A stretch of 64,000 nt of DNA from Sphingomonas sediminicola (GCF_014489515.1 NZ_CP060782.1:2513501-2577500), one strand, 5' to 3'; positions 26,349-35,920 are shown, numbered from the stretch's first letter. Made by a program: numbers and translations. The notes: a model not told the origin generated them from the sequence alone.

Positions 26349-27122
26349 TTAAAGCGCGAAGCTCTCGCCGAGATAGAGTCGACGAACTTCATGGTCGGCG
26401 ACGAGTGCCTGCGGAGTCCCCGCGAATAGCACCTGGCCATCGTAGATGATGCAGGCGCGGTCGACGATGTCGAGCGTCTCGCGGACGTTGTGGTCGGTGA
26501 TGAGCACGCCGATATCGCGCTTCTTCAGCTCCCGAACCAATTCGCGGATGTCGGCAATCGAAATCGGATCGATCCCGGCGAAGGGCTCGTCAAGGAGCAT
26601 GATCGACGGGTCGGCCGCGAGGGCGCGGGCGATCTCGCAGCGGCGACGCTCGCCGCCAGACAGGGCCATCGCGGCGGAATCGCGCAGGCGCGTCAGCCCG
26701 AACTCTCCAAGCAGTTGCTCAAGCCGGTCATGCCGGGCGTGCGGCTCGGGCTCCGCGACTTCCAGCACCGCCATGATGTTCTGCTCCACGGTCAAGCCGC
26801 GGAAGATCGATGTTTCCTGGGGAAGATAGCCAAGCCCAAGGATCGCTCGCCGGTACATCGGCAGCTCGGTGATGTCCTGGCCGTCCAGGAAGATCCGACC
26901 ACTGTCCGGCTTCACCAGGCCCATGACCGAGTAGAAGCAGGTGGTTTTGCCTGCGCCGTTCGGGCCGAGCAGGCCAACGACCTCACCGCGGTGAACATCG
27001 AGCGAAACATCGTGCAAGACGGCCCGGCGATCATAGGCCTTGGCGATCGACCGGACTTCCAGGCCGCCAACCGCCGCCGCCGGCTCGATGACCGCGCGTG
27101 GGAGGGTGACGGCTTCGTTCAC
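26349..27122 (-). CDS. lptB: LPS export ABC transporter ATP-binding protein LptB
   Basis: 257 aa. Walker A GPNGAGKTTCFY near residue 55, Q-loop in YLPQETSIFRGL, signature LSGGERRRCEIARALA near 152, Walker B IMLLDEPFAGIDP and the switch His in LITDHNVRETL. The wording of these motifs is specific for LptB. It powers LPS extraction with LptF/G and the LptC-LptA bridge, whose genes lie immediately upstream in the same operon. Confidence 0.95.
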   Translation of the reverse strand: MNEAVTLPRAVIEPAAAVGGLEVRSIAKAYDRRAVLHDVSLDVHRGEVVGLLGPNGAGKTTCFYSVMGLVKPDSGRIFLDGQDITELPMYRRAILGLGYLPQETSIFRGLTVEQNIMAVLEVAEPEPHARHDRLEQLLGEFGLTRLRDSAAMALSGGERRRCEIARALAADPSIMLLDEPFAGIDPISIADIRELVRELKKRDIGVLITDHNVRETLDIVDRACIIYDGQVLFAGTPQALVADHEVRRLYLGESFAL

Positions 27123-27126
27123 GGGA

Positions 27127-27669
27127 TCAGCCGCCCTTTTTCTGAGGGACGGTGAAATGTCCGGTCACCCGGCCGCCGCTTTGGCCGACGCCGGCAGGGC
27201 CACCATCGATCACTGCGCGTCCGGTATCGAGATCGATCACCAGCCGCTGGCCATTGATCTGCGATCCCTGGCGCTGGAGGACGACATCGCCGACGAGGGT
27301 GATCAGCTTTCGGTCGAGGTCGTAGATTCCGAGAGCGCCCCGCGCGGTCTCGGACGGACTGCGCACCGTCACGCCGCCGCTGGCATCGAGCCGCTTGATC
27401 TGGACACCGCCCGTGCTCGTATAGGCGACCGTCAGTCGGGCAGTATCGAGACTCAGTTCGTCCTGCCTCACCTTCACGTTGCCGGCGAAGATTGCGCGGT
27501 CGGCGCGGTCCTGGACCTCGATCCGGTCGGCGGAAACGTCGACGGGCGCGTTGCTGTTGTGTCCCTTGAGCGCCGAGACGGGCTCCTGCGACTGGGCGAG
27601 GGCCGCTGCCGCCGTGGCGAGCGCCACAGGGGCGAGAAGGATCAGCGGCAATCTGCGCATCGGTCTCAT
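27127..27669 (-). CDS. lptA: LPS transport periplasmic protein LptA (OstA-like)
   Basis: 180 aa with a signal peptide (LPLILLAPVALATAAAALAQ) followed by the OstA-like beta-jellyroll: PVDVSADRIEVQDRADRAIF, AGNVKVRQDELSLDTARL and INGQRLVIDLDTGRAVIDGG. It forms the periplasmic bridge for LPS. The start overlaps the lptC stop by 4 bp, and lptB starts 4 bp after it ends. Confidence 0.92.
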   Translation of the reverse strand: MRPMRRLPLILLAPVALATAAAALAQSQEPVSALKGHNSNAPVDVSADRIEVQDRADRAIFAGNVKVRQDELSLDTARLTVAYTSTGGVQIKRLDASGGVTVRSPSETARGALGIYDLDRKLITLVGDVVLQRQGSQINGQRLVIDLDTGRAVIDGGPAGVGQSGGRVTGHFTVPQKKGG

Positions 27670-28304
27670 CTGACTGCCCCCTGCACGATTTTCAAGCGAG
27701 CGCCGCCGTCCAGGACCACAGTTCGGTCATTCAGGTTGGCGCGAAGGCGTGACGCCTCGAACTGACCGAGCTCCATTCGGCCCGCCACGCCGCCGTCGCT
27801 GGTCATGACATTCTGCTTGAGGTCGACCGTCACGTCGCGCGTCACCAGCTGTTCGCCCTCTGGGCCGGCAACCCGAACCGGGCCCTGGACCGTCACCTTC
27901 TGCTGGTCGAGATTGTACTGGCCCTGGTTCGCCGCAACCGTCACGGGCCCCTGCGCAAGGCCGAAGCGGGCGAGCATTCCCCAGATGTCGACGATCGGCT
28001 GCTCGGAAGTTCGCTGAAGCGCGCGGTTGGCGACGATCAGGAATTTCTGCCCGTTATTGTCCTGGCCGACATAGCGCGCCTGCTCCACGCGCATGCGCTC
28101 GGGAGCGTTCTCCACCTGGTTCTTGTCGAGGATGAAGCTCACGTCCCCACTCTTGTCGAGCGGCGCCATGGCCAGGAATGCGATCACGACGCCGACAGCA
28201 CTTGGGAGCGCGACCTTCGCGAACCGCACGATCCTGTCGTGCGAGCTCCCGGGCACCGCCCAACGCTGTTTTACTTCGCGTTCCTGGTTGGCAAGGTCCG
28301 ACAT
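27666..28304 (-). CDS. lptC: LPS export protein LptC
   Basis: 212 aa. A single N-terminal membrane anchor (VALPSAVGVVIAFLAMAPL) is followed by a periplasmic OstA-like domain (QVENAPERMRVEQARYVGQ, VTVAANQGQYNLDQQKVTVQ). It anchors the LptA bridge to the inner-membrane ABC complex. It follows the RNase D-like gene by 3 bp on the same strand. Confidence 0.9.
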   Translation of the reverse strand: MSDLANQEREVKQRWAVPGSSHDRIVRFAKVALPSAVGVVIAFLAMAPLDKSGDVSFILDKNQVENAPERMRVEQARYVGQDNNGQKFLIVANRALQRTSEQPIVDIWGMLARFGLAQGPVTVAANQGQYNLDQQKVTVQGPVRVAGPEGEQLVTRDVTVDLKQNVMTSDGGVAGRMELGQFEASRLRANLNDRTVVLDGGARLKIVQGAVR

Positions 28305-28307
28305 CGA

Positions 28308-28928
28308 TTATCCGTCGTGAGCGAAAATGTCCTGTTCCGGCCAGCCGGCCAGATCAAGCAAGGCACGATGGGGAAGGAAATCGAAGCAGGACTGCGCCAA
28401 TTCAACCCGCTTTTCCCGAACCAGGCGTTCGTCGAGCTTTTCTTTCAGCGCATGCAGGTAGCGGACGTCGCTCGCGGCATATTCGCGCTGGGCATCGCTA
28501 AGCTCCGGTGCACCCCAGTCGCTGGTCTGCTGCTGCTTGGAAATTTCGTGGCCAAGAAGCTCGCGGACAAGGTCCTTGAGGCCGTGCCGGTCTGTATAGG
28601 TCCGAACCAGACGGGACGCCGTTCGCGTGCAGTACAGCGGCGCGGCCATGAACCCGAGGTAGGCCTGGATCATCGCCACATCGAATCGGGCGAAGTGATA
28701 GAGTTTGAGGCGGTTCGGATCGCCGAGAAGCGCCTTGAGGTTTGGCGCAGAGTAAGCGCTTCCCTTGCGGAATCGGACCAGGTGCTCGTCCCCGCGGCCG
28801 TCAGACAGCTGGACCAGGCATAGCCGATCGCGCGCCGGATGGAGCCCCATCGCCTCCGTGTCGACGGCAATCGCCCCTTCGAAGCTAAGGCCGTCGGGCA
28901 GGTCTTCTTCATGGAAATGGATGCTCAT
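28308..28928 (-). CDS. rnd: Ribonuclease D-like 3'-5' exonuclease
   Basis: 206 aa, the short form with only the DEDD exonuclease domain and no HRDC domain. The metal motifs are IAVDTEAMGL (Exo I), YHFARFDVAMI (Exo II) and SDAQREYAASDVRYLHAL (Exo III, Y-x3-D). This short form, usually next to lptC in alphaproteobacteria, probably trims RNA 3' ends. First gene of the rnd-lptC-lptA-lptB-rpoN run. Confidence 0.88.
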   Translation of the reverse strand: MSIHFHEEDLPDGLSFEGAIAVDTEAMGLHPARDRLCLVQLSDGRGDEHLVRFRKGSAYSAPNLKALLGDPNRLKLYHFARFDVAMIQAYLGFMAAPLYCTRTASRLVRTYTDRHGLKDLVRELLGHEISKQQQTSDWGAPELSDAQREYAASDVRYLHALKEKLDERLVREKRVELAQSCFDFLPHRALLDLAGWPEQDIFAHDG

Positions 28929-29161
28929 TCACTCGTCCCAAAAATCTTTCATTACGCTCGGATCGCTCCCCCTTTAGCAGACCTTGCGCCGCACTTCTTG
29001 AGGCCATGTCACGGTTCCGCGCTGGAATCACTGGAGAGACACAGTTTTTTGCTGTAGGGTGCTGAACAGTGTGTGAGCAATCATGCGCCTGACCGGTTGC
29101 GCTCTTTGGGCCCAGCGCGTTGGTTTTAAGACATTGTGGGCACAAAGGATTTTAGACGGGC

Positions 29162-29980
29162 ATGGGTTTCGATAGAGGGCGTAAGGGGGACCGCGGTGGT
29201 CGCGGCCGTGACAAGCGCGACGATTTCTTCGGTGGTGAAAGCAGCAGCTACGGCGAGCGCGGCGGTTTCGGAGACCGCGGCGGATTCGGCGGTGGCGGTG
29301 GCGGTGGCGGCGGTGGATACCGCGGCGGCGGCGATCGCTTTGGTGGCGGCGGCGGAGGCGGTGATCGCTTCGGCGGTGGCGGCGGCTTCGGCGGTGGCGG
29401 CGGCTTCGGCGGTGGCGGAGGCGGTGGTTTCCGTGGCGGCGGTGGCGGTGGCGGCTTTCGTGGCGGCGGCGGCGGTGGCGGCGGAATGCCCCCCCAGGTC
29501 GTCGGCGAAGGCAAGGGCGTCGTAAAGTTCTTCAATCCGCAGAAGGGTTTCGGCTTCATCGTCCGTGACGATGGCGGCGAAGACGTTTTCGTGCACATTT
29601 CTGCTGTCGAGCAGGCCGGTCTAACTGATTTGGCCGACGGTCAGCCGCTCGAGTTCACGCTGGTCGATCGTGGTGGGCGTATTTCCGCGACCAACCTGCG
29701 AATCGATGGCGAGCCGATGGCGGTCGAGCGGGCCGAGCGCGCGCCCGAGCGGAAGCTGACTGGCGAAAAGGCGACGGGCGTCGTCAAGTTCTTCAACGCG
29801 ATGAAGGGCTTTGGCTTCATTCAGCGCGACGACGGACAGCCGGATGCGTTCGTGCATATCTCGGCGGTTGAGCGTGCGGGCATGCCGACGCTCAACGAAG
29901 GCGACCGACTTGAGTTCGAGATCGAGGTGGATCGTCGCGGCAAATATGCCGCGGTGAACCTGGCACCGGTCAGCGAATAA
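29162..29980 (+). CDS. Double cold-shock-domain protein with glycine-rich N-terminus
   Basis: 272 aa. Residues 1-25 are basic (GFDRGRKGDRGGRGRDKR). Residues 30-110 are almost pure Gly with interspersed Arg, Phe and Tyr (RGGG, GGFGGGG, GGFRGGG). Then come two cold-shock domains, each with RNP1 (KGFGFI) and RNP2 (VFVHIS, AFVHIS), at about 117-180 and 200-270. Double-CSD proteins are known in alphaproteobacteria; the Gly/Arg/Phe tract is a low-complexity RNA-binding or condensate-type tail. A strong terminator follows at 30001. Confidence 0.88.
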   Translation: MGFDRGRKGDRGGRGRDKRDDFFGGESSSYGERGGFGDRGGFGGGGGGGGGGYRGGGDRFGGGGGGGDRFGGGGGFGGGGGFGGGGGGGFRGGGGGGGFRGGGGGGGGMPPQVVGEGKGVVKFFNPQKGFGFIVRDDGGEDVFVHISAVEQAGLTDLADGQPLEFTLVDRGGRISATNLRIDGEPMAVERAERAPERKLTGEKATGVVKFFNAMKGFGFIQRDDGQPDAFVHISAVERAGMPTLNEGDRLEFEIEVDRRGKYAAVNLAPVSE

Positions 29981-30000
29981 CAGCTCCTAGGGGGCAGAGG

Positions 30001-30033
30001 AGCCGGCGGGACGCAAGTCCCGCCGGCTTTTTC
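30001..30033 (+). terminator. Intrinsic terminator of the cold-shock gene
   Basis: A perfect 12-bp stem AGCCGGCGGGAC / GTCCCGCCGGCT with a GCAA tetraloop is followed by TTTTT, starting 21 bp after the stop codon. It is the clearest Rho-independent terminator in the window, and its stem may also serve the convergent peptidase gene. Confidence 0.92.
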
Positions 30034-30037
30034 ATGC

Positions 30038-31582
30038 CTATTGAGCGCTTGCGTAGAAATCCGCGAGGTCGGCCTTGAGCTGCCGTGCAGAGCCCGGGTC
30101 CGTGTACATCATGTGGCCCGCCGGATAGTAAGTGTAGCGGATGTTCGCCGTGATCTGCGGCTCCAGCGCCATATGGCCGATGTCATAATCAGCCCCGAAG
30201 AATGGCGTCGCCAAGTCATAGAGACCGTTCACTGAAAGCAGCTTCATCCGGGGATTGCCGCGCATTGCCGCAGCGAGGTCGGCGCTTGTGTCGACTGCGA
30301 GTTGCTGCCCCTCGACCGACTTGTGCTGGAAGTTCCAGTCCTCGCCGATGCCGGCGTAATTGTTCGGCCGGTAACTGAGCGGCGTCTTGTAGCCGAGGTC
30401 GCGGAACAAATAGTCGTTCAGCGCTCCGGCAAAGGCGCCGGTAATGGCCGCAGCCTGTGCATCGTAGCTCGGCTTCTCGCCTGCCGCGTCGGCGTCCGTG
30501 CCGACATAGCGCGAATCGATCCGGCCAATGATCTGGCGGCGATCCCGCAAGAGCTCGCGCTCGAAACGGTCGGGATTCACGCGCAGGTTCGAGCGAAGGA
30601 TGTATGCCTCCGACAGGCCGGTCAGCCGCGCCATTTGCTGTGCAATGGACTGCTTCTCCGCCTCGGTGATTGCGGCGCCCTTCTGTAGGGCGGCGGCGTA
30701 AGGGCCGGCGGCGAACGCCTTCGCCTCGGCCACCCAGCTCATCAGGTCCGGCTTCGGTTCGGCGACTTTGCCGTGATACCAGGCGTTGGTCGCATAGGTC
30801 GGCAAGAAGTTGACCATCGACTGATCGCCGTTGAAGCTGTTGAAGTTCAGCACCGTCGAGACGAGCACGATGCCGTTGAGCTGAACGCCGCGGTCCGCGA
30901 GCGCGGTGGATAGGCCCGCCGCTCGGGTCGTCCCGTAGCTTTCGCCGATGATGAACTTGGGCGAATTCCAGCGCCCATATTTGGTCAGGTAGCGCTGGAT
31001 GGTTCGGCCGAACGCATCGAGATCCTTGTCGACACCGAAGAAGTCCTTCGATTCGGCCTTGCCCAATGGCCGCGAGAGCCCGGTCGTCGGCGCGTCGATG
31101 AACACAAGGTCGCTGACGTCCAGCAACGTGTCCGGGTTCGCACCGTAGCGGAACGGAGGGCCCTGAACCGTTTCGGGAAGCGAGGCGTCCACCTTCACCG
31201 GCCCGAAGCTGCCCATGTGCAGCCACATGGTCGACGAACCCGGCCCGCCATTGAACAGGAAGGTCACTGGCCGAACGGGACCGCGCCCGTTGTCCACCGT
31301 GTAGGCGACGTAGAACATGCTCGCCTTGGGCGCGCCGTCATCGTCGCGGATCGTCAGGTGACCAGGCGTGACCGTGTAGCTCAGCGACCGGTCGCGCATC
31401 GAGATCGAGCGCTTCTTCGGCTGGGCGTCTTCCTCGACGCTTGCGGCGGCGACATCCGGATCCGGCTTCGCGGCTTCCTCTTTCGCTTTCGCTGGCGGGG
31501 CATCGCCGGCAGGGGCTGGCGTATCGGCGGCAAAGGCGGTGGTGGAGAGGAGGAGGCTCAGCGCCAATAGTGACGAACGCAT
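30038..31582 (-). CDS. S10 family serine carboxypeptidase-like peptidase, secreted
   Basis: 514 aa with a signal peptide (SLLALSLLLSTTAFAADTPA) and a Lys/Pro/Ala-rich linker. The fold motifs are FLFNGGPGSSTMWLHMGSFG (substrate-binding glycines), GESYGTTRAAG (catalytic Ser), VNGLYDLATPFFG (Asp) and YPAGHMMYTDPGS (His). This is the bacterial S10 carboxypeptidase-like group found in periplasmic peptide degradation. It is followed downstream by nothing on its strand; the amidohydrolase gene is 7 bp upstream, so the two form an operon. Confidence 0.9.
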   Translation of the reverse strand: MRSSLLALSLLLSTTAFAADTPAPAGDAPPAKAKEEAAKPDPDVAAASVEEDAQPKKRSISMRDRSLSYTVTPGHLTIRDDDGAPKASMFYVAYTVDNGRGPVRPVTFLFNGGPGSSTMWLHMGSFGPVKVDASLPETVQGPPFRYGANPDTLLDVSDLVFIDAPTTGLSRPLGKAESKDFFGVDKDLDAFGRTIQRYLTKYGRWNSPKFIIGESYGTTRAAGLSTALADRGVQLNGIVLVSTVLNFNSFNGDQSMVNFLPTYATNAWYHGKVAEPKPDLMSWVAEAKAFAAGPYAAALQKGAAITEAEKQSIAQQMARLTGLSEAYILRSNLRVNPDRFERELLRDRRQIIGRIDSRYVGTDADAAGEKPSYDAQAAAITGAFAGALNDYLFRDLGYKTPLSYRPNNYAGIGEDWNFQHKSVEGQQLAVDTSADLAAAMRGNPRMKLLSVNGLYDLATPFFGADYDIGHMALEPQITANIRYTYYPAGHMMYTDPGSARQLKADLADFYASAQ

Positions 31583-31589
31583 GCTTCGG

Positions 31590-32885
31590 TCAGTCCTTCA
31601 TCGGGATCGGCTTGCCGCCGACCATGACATAGCCGACGCGCTGCACAGCGGTCGGATCGACCAACGGGTCTCCTTCGACTGCAATCAGGTCGGCTGACTT
31701 GCCGGGATCGAGAGTCCCGGTCTCGCTTGAGATGTCGAGAAGGTCCGGACCGCCCTTCGTCGCAGCGATCAGGGCGTCCCGCGGAGTCATCCCGCCCTTC
31801 GTTACCATCAGCTCAAGTTCCTTGTTGGCCTGATTGTGAGGAGCGACAGCGCTGTCGGTACCGAGGGCGATCTTCACGCCGGAGCGATAGGCGAGGTTCA
31901 GCCCTTTGCCCCAGACGGCGAAGGTCTGCCGCGCCTTGGCTTCGGATTCGGGCGGCAGCTTGCCGCTGCCCATCAGCGCCTGGACTCCGCTGAACGCCAT
32001 GAGGGTCGCTGAATAATAGGTACCGTGCGCCTTCATCGCCTGAGCGCCTTTGGCATCGAGGAAGGTGCCGTGCTCGATCGAATCGACGCCCGCGTTGGTG
32101 GCGGCGAGGATTCCCTGCGCGCCATGAGCGTGGGCGGCCACCTTGAGGTGCATTGCGTGGGCCGCCTCGACGATGCCCTTCATCTCGGCGTCACTGAAAT
32201 GCTGTTCGAGGCCCATCGCCCCCGGATCGAGGACGCCCCCAGTTGCCATGATCTTGATGACATCGACGCCCTCGGCCGCGAGCTTGCGAACCGCCGTCTG
32301 GCACTGCTCGACGCCGGTGCAAACGGCCGGGCTCAAGTGCGCGTCGTTCACGGCCTGCGCCAACTCGGGCGGGAGACCGGTCGCCGCGTCCGCGTGACCG
32401 CCGATGATCGAGAGAGGGTCGCCGGAGACTCGGATGCGCGGACCCGGAAAGCGTCCTTCCGCTACCGCGTCGCGAACCGCGGTCACTGCGCTTGCATCGC
32501 CACCGAGATCGCGGACCGTGGTGAACCCGCCGCGCGCCATTTCCAGCGCATGCGTCAGGCCCAGAGTGGTCGCGTAAGGAGCGGAATATTTCTTCGTGAA
32601 GTACGCATACCAGGGTGTCCCGGAGGTCTGCGTCAAGTGGACGTGGACGTCGGTCATGCCCGGCATCACCGTGCGGCCGCGCTCGTCGACGATCGTCGCA
32701 CCGGCGGGCGCAGCGAAGCCGTTCTCAATCCGCGCGATCCGCCCATTCTCAACGATCACGGTCGACGCTCCGCGTGCGGGCTGCGCGGCATCGACGATCA
32801 GACGTCCGGCCTGGATTGCGTAGGTTTCGGCGCTGGCAGTGGAAGCGGCGGTCAGCGCCGCGACGGCGGCTAACAGTTTCAGCAT
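31590..32885 (-). CDS. Secreted metal-dependent amidohydrolase (imidazolonepropionase/prolidase-like)
   Basis: 431 aa from MLKLLAAVAALTAASTASA, a signal peptide ending in ASAE; GGGGAGAG lies upstream and the ATG at 32936 is not needed. Amidohydrolase metal residues are visible: MTDVHVHLTQT, KIMATGG (metal-bridging Lys), KVAAHAHGAQG, SIEHGTFLD and ALGTDSAVAPH. Close groups include Xaa-Pro dipeptidases and carboxypeptidases of the Sgx/ Caulobacter type acting on N-acyl or proline dipeptides. Together with the S10 peptidase it suggests periplasmic peptide use. Confidence 0.88.
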   Translation of the reverse strand: MLKLLAAVAALTAASTASAETYAIQAGRLIVDAAQPARGASTVIVENGRIARIENGFAAPAGATIVDERGRTVMPGMTDVHVHLTQTSGTPWYAYFTKKYSAPYATTLGLTHALEMARGGFTTVRDLGGDASAVTAVRDAVAEGRFPGPRIRVSGDPLSIIGGHADAATGLPPELAQAVNDAHLSPAVCTGVEQCQTAVRKLAAEGVDVIKIMATGGVLDPGAMGLEQHFSDAEMKGIVEAAHAMHLKVAAHAHGAQGILAATNAGVDSIEHGTFLDAKGAQAMKAHGTYYSATLMAFSGVQALMGSGKLPPESEAKARQTFAVWGKGLNLAYRSGVKIALGTDSAVAPHNQANKELELMVTKGGMTPRDALIAATKGGPDLLDISSETGTLDPGKSADLIAVEGDPLVDPTAVQRVGYVMVGGKPIPMKD

Positions 32886-32932
32886 GCAACTCTCCCCTTC
32901 GGTGCGTGACCGTAACGGGAGTCGCAATCGCT

Positions 32933-34533
32933 TCAAGTGGCCATGGCGAGCAGGGCCTCGATGCGGTCGGCTTCGTTCGCCGGCTTGTCCGTTCGGATAC
33001 GGCTGACGCGAGGGAAACGCATGGCGAGGCCGGACTTGTGACGAGTGCTCTTGTGGATCGAATCGAAGGCGACTTCGAACACCAGGCTCTTCTCGACTTC
33101 GCGGACCGGGCCGAAGCGCTGGATCGTGTGGCTTCGGACCCAGCGGTCGATCCAGCGCAGCTCCTCGTCAGTGAAACCGAAATAGGCCTTTCCGACGGGA
33201 AGCAGCTCGCCCGCTTCGTTCCAGCAGCCGAAGGTATAGTCGCTGTAATAGCTTGAGCGTTTTCCAGAACCGCGCTGGGCGTACATCAGCACGCAATCGG
33301 CAGTCAGCGGATCGCGCTTCCACTTGTACCAGAGGCCTGCCCGGCGACCCGCCACATAGGGGCTGTCTCGACGCTTCAGCATGATGCCCTCGATCGCCGC
33401 GTCGCGGGCACCCGCGCGGAGAGCTTCCAGCTCGTCGAAGTTCGCCGCTTTGATCAGCTGCGAGATGTCGAACCGCTCGGCTTCGAGCGTCGGGACGAAG
33501 CTCTCCAGCCGCTTGCGCCGCTCGGACCAGGGCAGTTCGCGGTGGTCGCGGGCACCTTCGAGCAATATGTCGTAGAGACGCACGAACGCCGGATATTGGC
33601 CGAGCATCTTCTGGCTGACGTTCTTGCGGCCGAGCCTCTGCTGGAGCGCGTTGAAGCTGGCGGCCGCCCCGCCATGGAGATCGGCAGCGCCTTGATCGGT
33701 GCCTCGAACGAGAAGCTCGCCATCGAGAACTCCCTCCGCCGTGAAGGCCTCGGCAATCTCGGGGAAGCTGCCGCTGATGTCGTCGCCGGTCCGGCTGTAG
33801 AGGCGCGTCTGCCCCGCTGTCCGCACGATCTGGACGCGGATTCCGTCCCACTTCCACTCCGCCGCATAGTCGTCGAGCGAGACCTTCGTTTCTTCGAGCG
33901 GATGGGCGAGCATGAAGGGCCGAAAAACCGGAACGTCGCGCGCAGTCGGCTGCGGCCCGCGGCCTTCGGCCCAGTCAAATAACTCCAGATAGGGCGGAGC
34001 GAGGCCGTGCCAGACTTCCTCGACCGCTTCGACGTCAATCCCGAAGGCGTCGGCAAGCGCCTGCTTTGCGAGCCGGGCCGAAATGCCGACGCGTAATGCT
34101 CCCATCGCCAGCTTCAGAAGCGCGTACCGGCCGGACGCATCGAGATGGTCGAGCATCTCTGCGAGCACCTTCGGCGCGTCCATCTTGCTTGCCGAGCGAA
34201 GGCGATCGACGGCGGCGGAAATGCTGACGGTAGCGTCGTCCAGCTCCGGCTCGCCATCTGCCGCATTGGGCCAGAGCAGCGAAATCGTCTCCGCCGAATC
34301 GCCGACATAGTCGCGGCTCATGCGGAACAGGACCGGGTCGATCGTCTCTTCGACCAGCCCGCGTATGGCAGCCGGTTTTACATGGGGAATGTCGAGCGTC
34401 GCGGTCAGCGCGGCGAGCGCGATCCCCGATCAGGGTCGGGCGTTTCCTTGAGGTAATCTCCGATCAGCTTGAGCTTGGTGTTGCGCGAGCGCGTGTAGAC
34501 GAGGTCGTCCAGCAGCTGGGAGAAGGCGCGCAT
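32933..34533 (-). CDS. ATP-dependent DNA ligase of the cisplatin-response type, frameshifted
   Basis: About 532 aa from MRAFSQLLDDLVYTRSRNTK after joining one shift at a CCCC run (34424-34427). The N-terminal helical domain precedes the nucleotidyl-transferase core with KWDG (AAEWKWDGIRVQ, ligating Lys), SRTGDDIS, LDGELLV, EGIMLKR and WYKWKRD, then the OB domain. The start and domain layout match proteins named cisplatin damage response ATP-dependent DNA ligase, normally encoded with a partner exonuclease; none is adjacent upstream here. Confidence 0.85.
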
Positions 34534-34574
34534 CGGGCATCACAATGCCTCAATGGCGTTGCGGTGCCGAAACT

Positions 34575-34895
34575 TTAGTGAAGACGAATGGCAAGCGCGG
34601 CGAGAATTGCGTTCGTGTCGGTGCTGCGATTGCTCGAAAGAGCTTCATCCATATGTTCGAGGCAGCACTGCAACGAAACGCGGTGGCCGGGCAGAAGCGC
34701 CAGCTGTGCCGAGCGGTGCGCAAGGCATTCGAGCGCGGCAAACCCGTTGATCGCCGCAACCTCGCGGATCGCGTCCATCTGGGCGTGGATATCGAGCGGC
34801 GACAGTCGGGTCGCGCGCTTCGTCAGGTCGGCGATGCGCTCACCGAGCTGCTGACGAACGTCGCTTAGCGAGTCAGATTTGCGTGCCCGAGCCAT
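34575..34895 (-). CDS. Small hypothetical protein, helical
   Basis: 106 aa from MARARKSDSLSDVRQ. Helical throughout, with RIADLTKRATRLSPLDIHAQ and DAIREVAAINGFAALECLAH. I have seen the same pattern (ADI.RRT..LSP..I..EVDEIR..A...G) in short sphingomonad proteins of unknown role. The longer frame to 35057 overlaps the rpmG start and is rejected. Divergent from rpmG. Confidence 0.55.
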   Translation of the reverse strand: MARARKSDSLSDVRQQLGERIADLTKRATRLSPLDIHAQMDAIREVAAINGFAALECLAHRSAQLALLPGHRVSLQCCLEHMDEALSSNRSTDTNAILAALAIRLH

Positions 34896-35041
34896 GAGCG
34901 CAGTTTCACCGATGATGGTTAAGAGCGTGTTACGCGGCCGCGTCTTCTTGACAAAACGGCTCGGGCCAGTCATTTGCGCCGGCGATCGAGCGGCCGCCTC
35001 GCGCGCCGCTCTCTTCGTTTCAAGCATTTGGGATAGGCGCG

Positions 35042-35209
35042 ATGGCCAAGCCGACAACCGTCAAGATCAAGCTCGTCAGCACGGCCGACACGGGCTTCTT
35101 CTACGTTACCAAGAAGAACCCTCGGAACCAGACCGAGAAGATGAGCTTCCGCAAGTACGACCCGGTCGCGCGCAAGCACGTCGAGTTCAAGGAAGCGAAG
35201 ATCAAGTAA
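35042..35209 (+). CDS. rpmG: 50S ribosomal protein L33
   Basis: 55 aa, [20 protein letters not shown], then [20 protein letters not shown] and a Lys-rich end. Length and motif are those of the zinc-free alphaproteobacterial L33, a component of the large ribosomal subunit near the E site. Free-standing gene. Confidence 0.96.
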   Translation: MAKPTTVKIKLVSTADTGFFYVTKKNPRNQTEKMSFRKYDPVARKHVEFKEAKIK

Positions 35210-35224
35210 GCCGCTGCCGGCGCT

Positions 35225-35614
35225 TTACGCGTCGGCGGTTACCGGCTCTTTCCGCGCGAGCAGTGAGTCCACCTCCTGCACGAACCGCGCGACTGAAATC
35301 GGCTTCGTCACGTAGGATTCAGCGCCCGCTCCGCGGATGCGCTCCTCGTCGCCTGCGGTCGCATATGCGGTGACCGCCATGATCGGCACGTCCTTGATCG
35401 CCTCGTCGGCGCGAATCAGCTGAATGAGCTCCAGCCCGCTGACGTGCGGGAGCTGGATGTCGGTAATCACCAGGTCGGGAACGAACTCGCGCGCTGCGTC
35501 GAGGGCGAGGCGGCTGTCGGTCACGGCCTGCGGCTCATGGCCATGCGCTGCGAGCAGATCGCAGAACAGCTTGATGTTGAGGGCGTTGTCCTCGACAATC
35601 AGGATCTTGGCCAA
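35225..35614 (-). CDS. divK: Single-domain response regulator, DivK-like
   Basis: 129 aa, only a receiver domain: acidic pocket VEDNALN near residue 8, phospho-Asp in LVITDIQLPHVSG near 52, Thr in AVTAYAT near 82 and Lys in VTKPIS near 104. The KILIVEDNALNIKLF start and ITDIQLP are characteristic of DivK, a cell-cycle phosphorelay regulator of alphaproteobacteria. The pleD gene often following divK is absent. It converges with rpmG. Confidence 0.85.
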   Translation of the reverse strand: MAKILIVEDNALNIKLFCDLLAAHGHEPQAVTDSRLALDAAREFVPDLVITDIQLPHVSGLELIQLIRADEAIKDVPIMAVTAYATAGDEERIRGAGAESYVTKPISVARFVQEVDSLLARKEPVTADA

Positions 35615-35653
35615 CCGAATATTCCCCCACTCTCTCTAGCAACGACTTAAGCC

Positions 35654-35920
35654 ATGCGGGCTCGCTCGACAAATGACGCTGAGACGCTCGCGCTCTCCGC
35701 GCTTGCCGCCACACTGACCGACGAACGCCGCGCCCGGCGGTTCCTCGACCTGTCCGGAATCGACACAGAGGAGTTGCGCCTCCAGGCTGCGGAGCCGGCG
35801 TTGCTTGCCGCATTGCTGCGCTTCCTCGAAGCGCACGAACCCGACCTGATCGATGTAGCCGATGCGATGGGCGTGAAGCCGGCGGAGCTGGTCGCAGCCC
35901 GGGAGGACCTGGAAGCGTGA
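35654..35920 (+). CDS. DUF3572 family protein
   Basis: 88 aa, helical: LALSALAATLTDERRARRFL, DLSGIDTEELRLQAAEP and HEPDLIDVADAMGVKP. This is the complete DUF3572 domain, commonly found beside divK in alphaproteobacteria, function unknown. The start is 39 bp from the divergent divK start. The next gene overlaps its end by 4 bp. Confidence 0.85.
   Translation: MRARSTNDAETLALSALAATLTDERRARRFLDLSGIDTEELRLQAAEPALLAALLRFLEAHEPDLIDVADAMGVKPAELVAAREDLEA

Noticed and set aside
29126..29598. Long Ala-rich and Pro-rich open frames on the opposite strand and other frames of the cold-shock gene
   Set aside because: They are shadows of the GGC/GGT repeats that encode the glycine tract.
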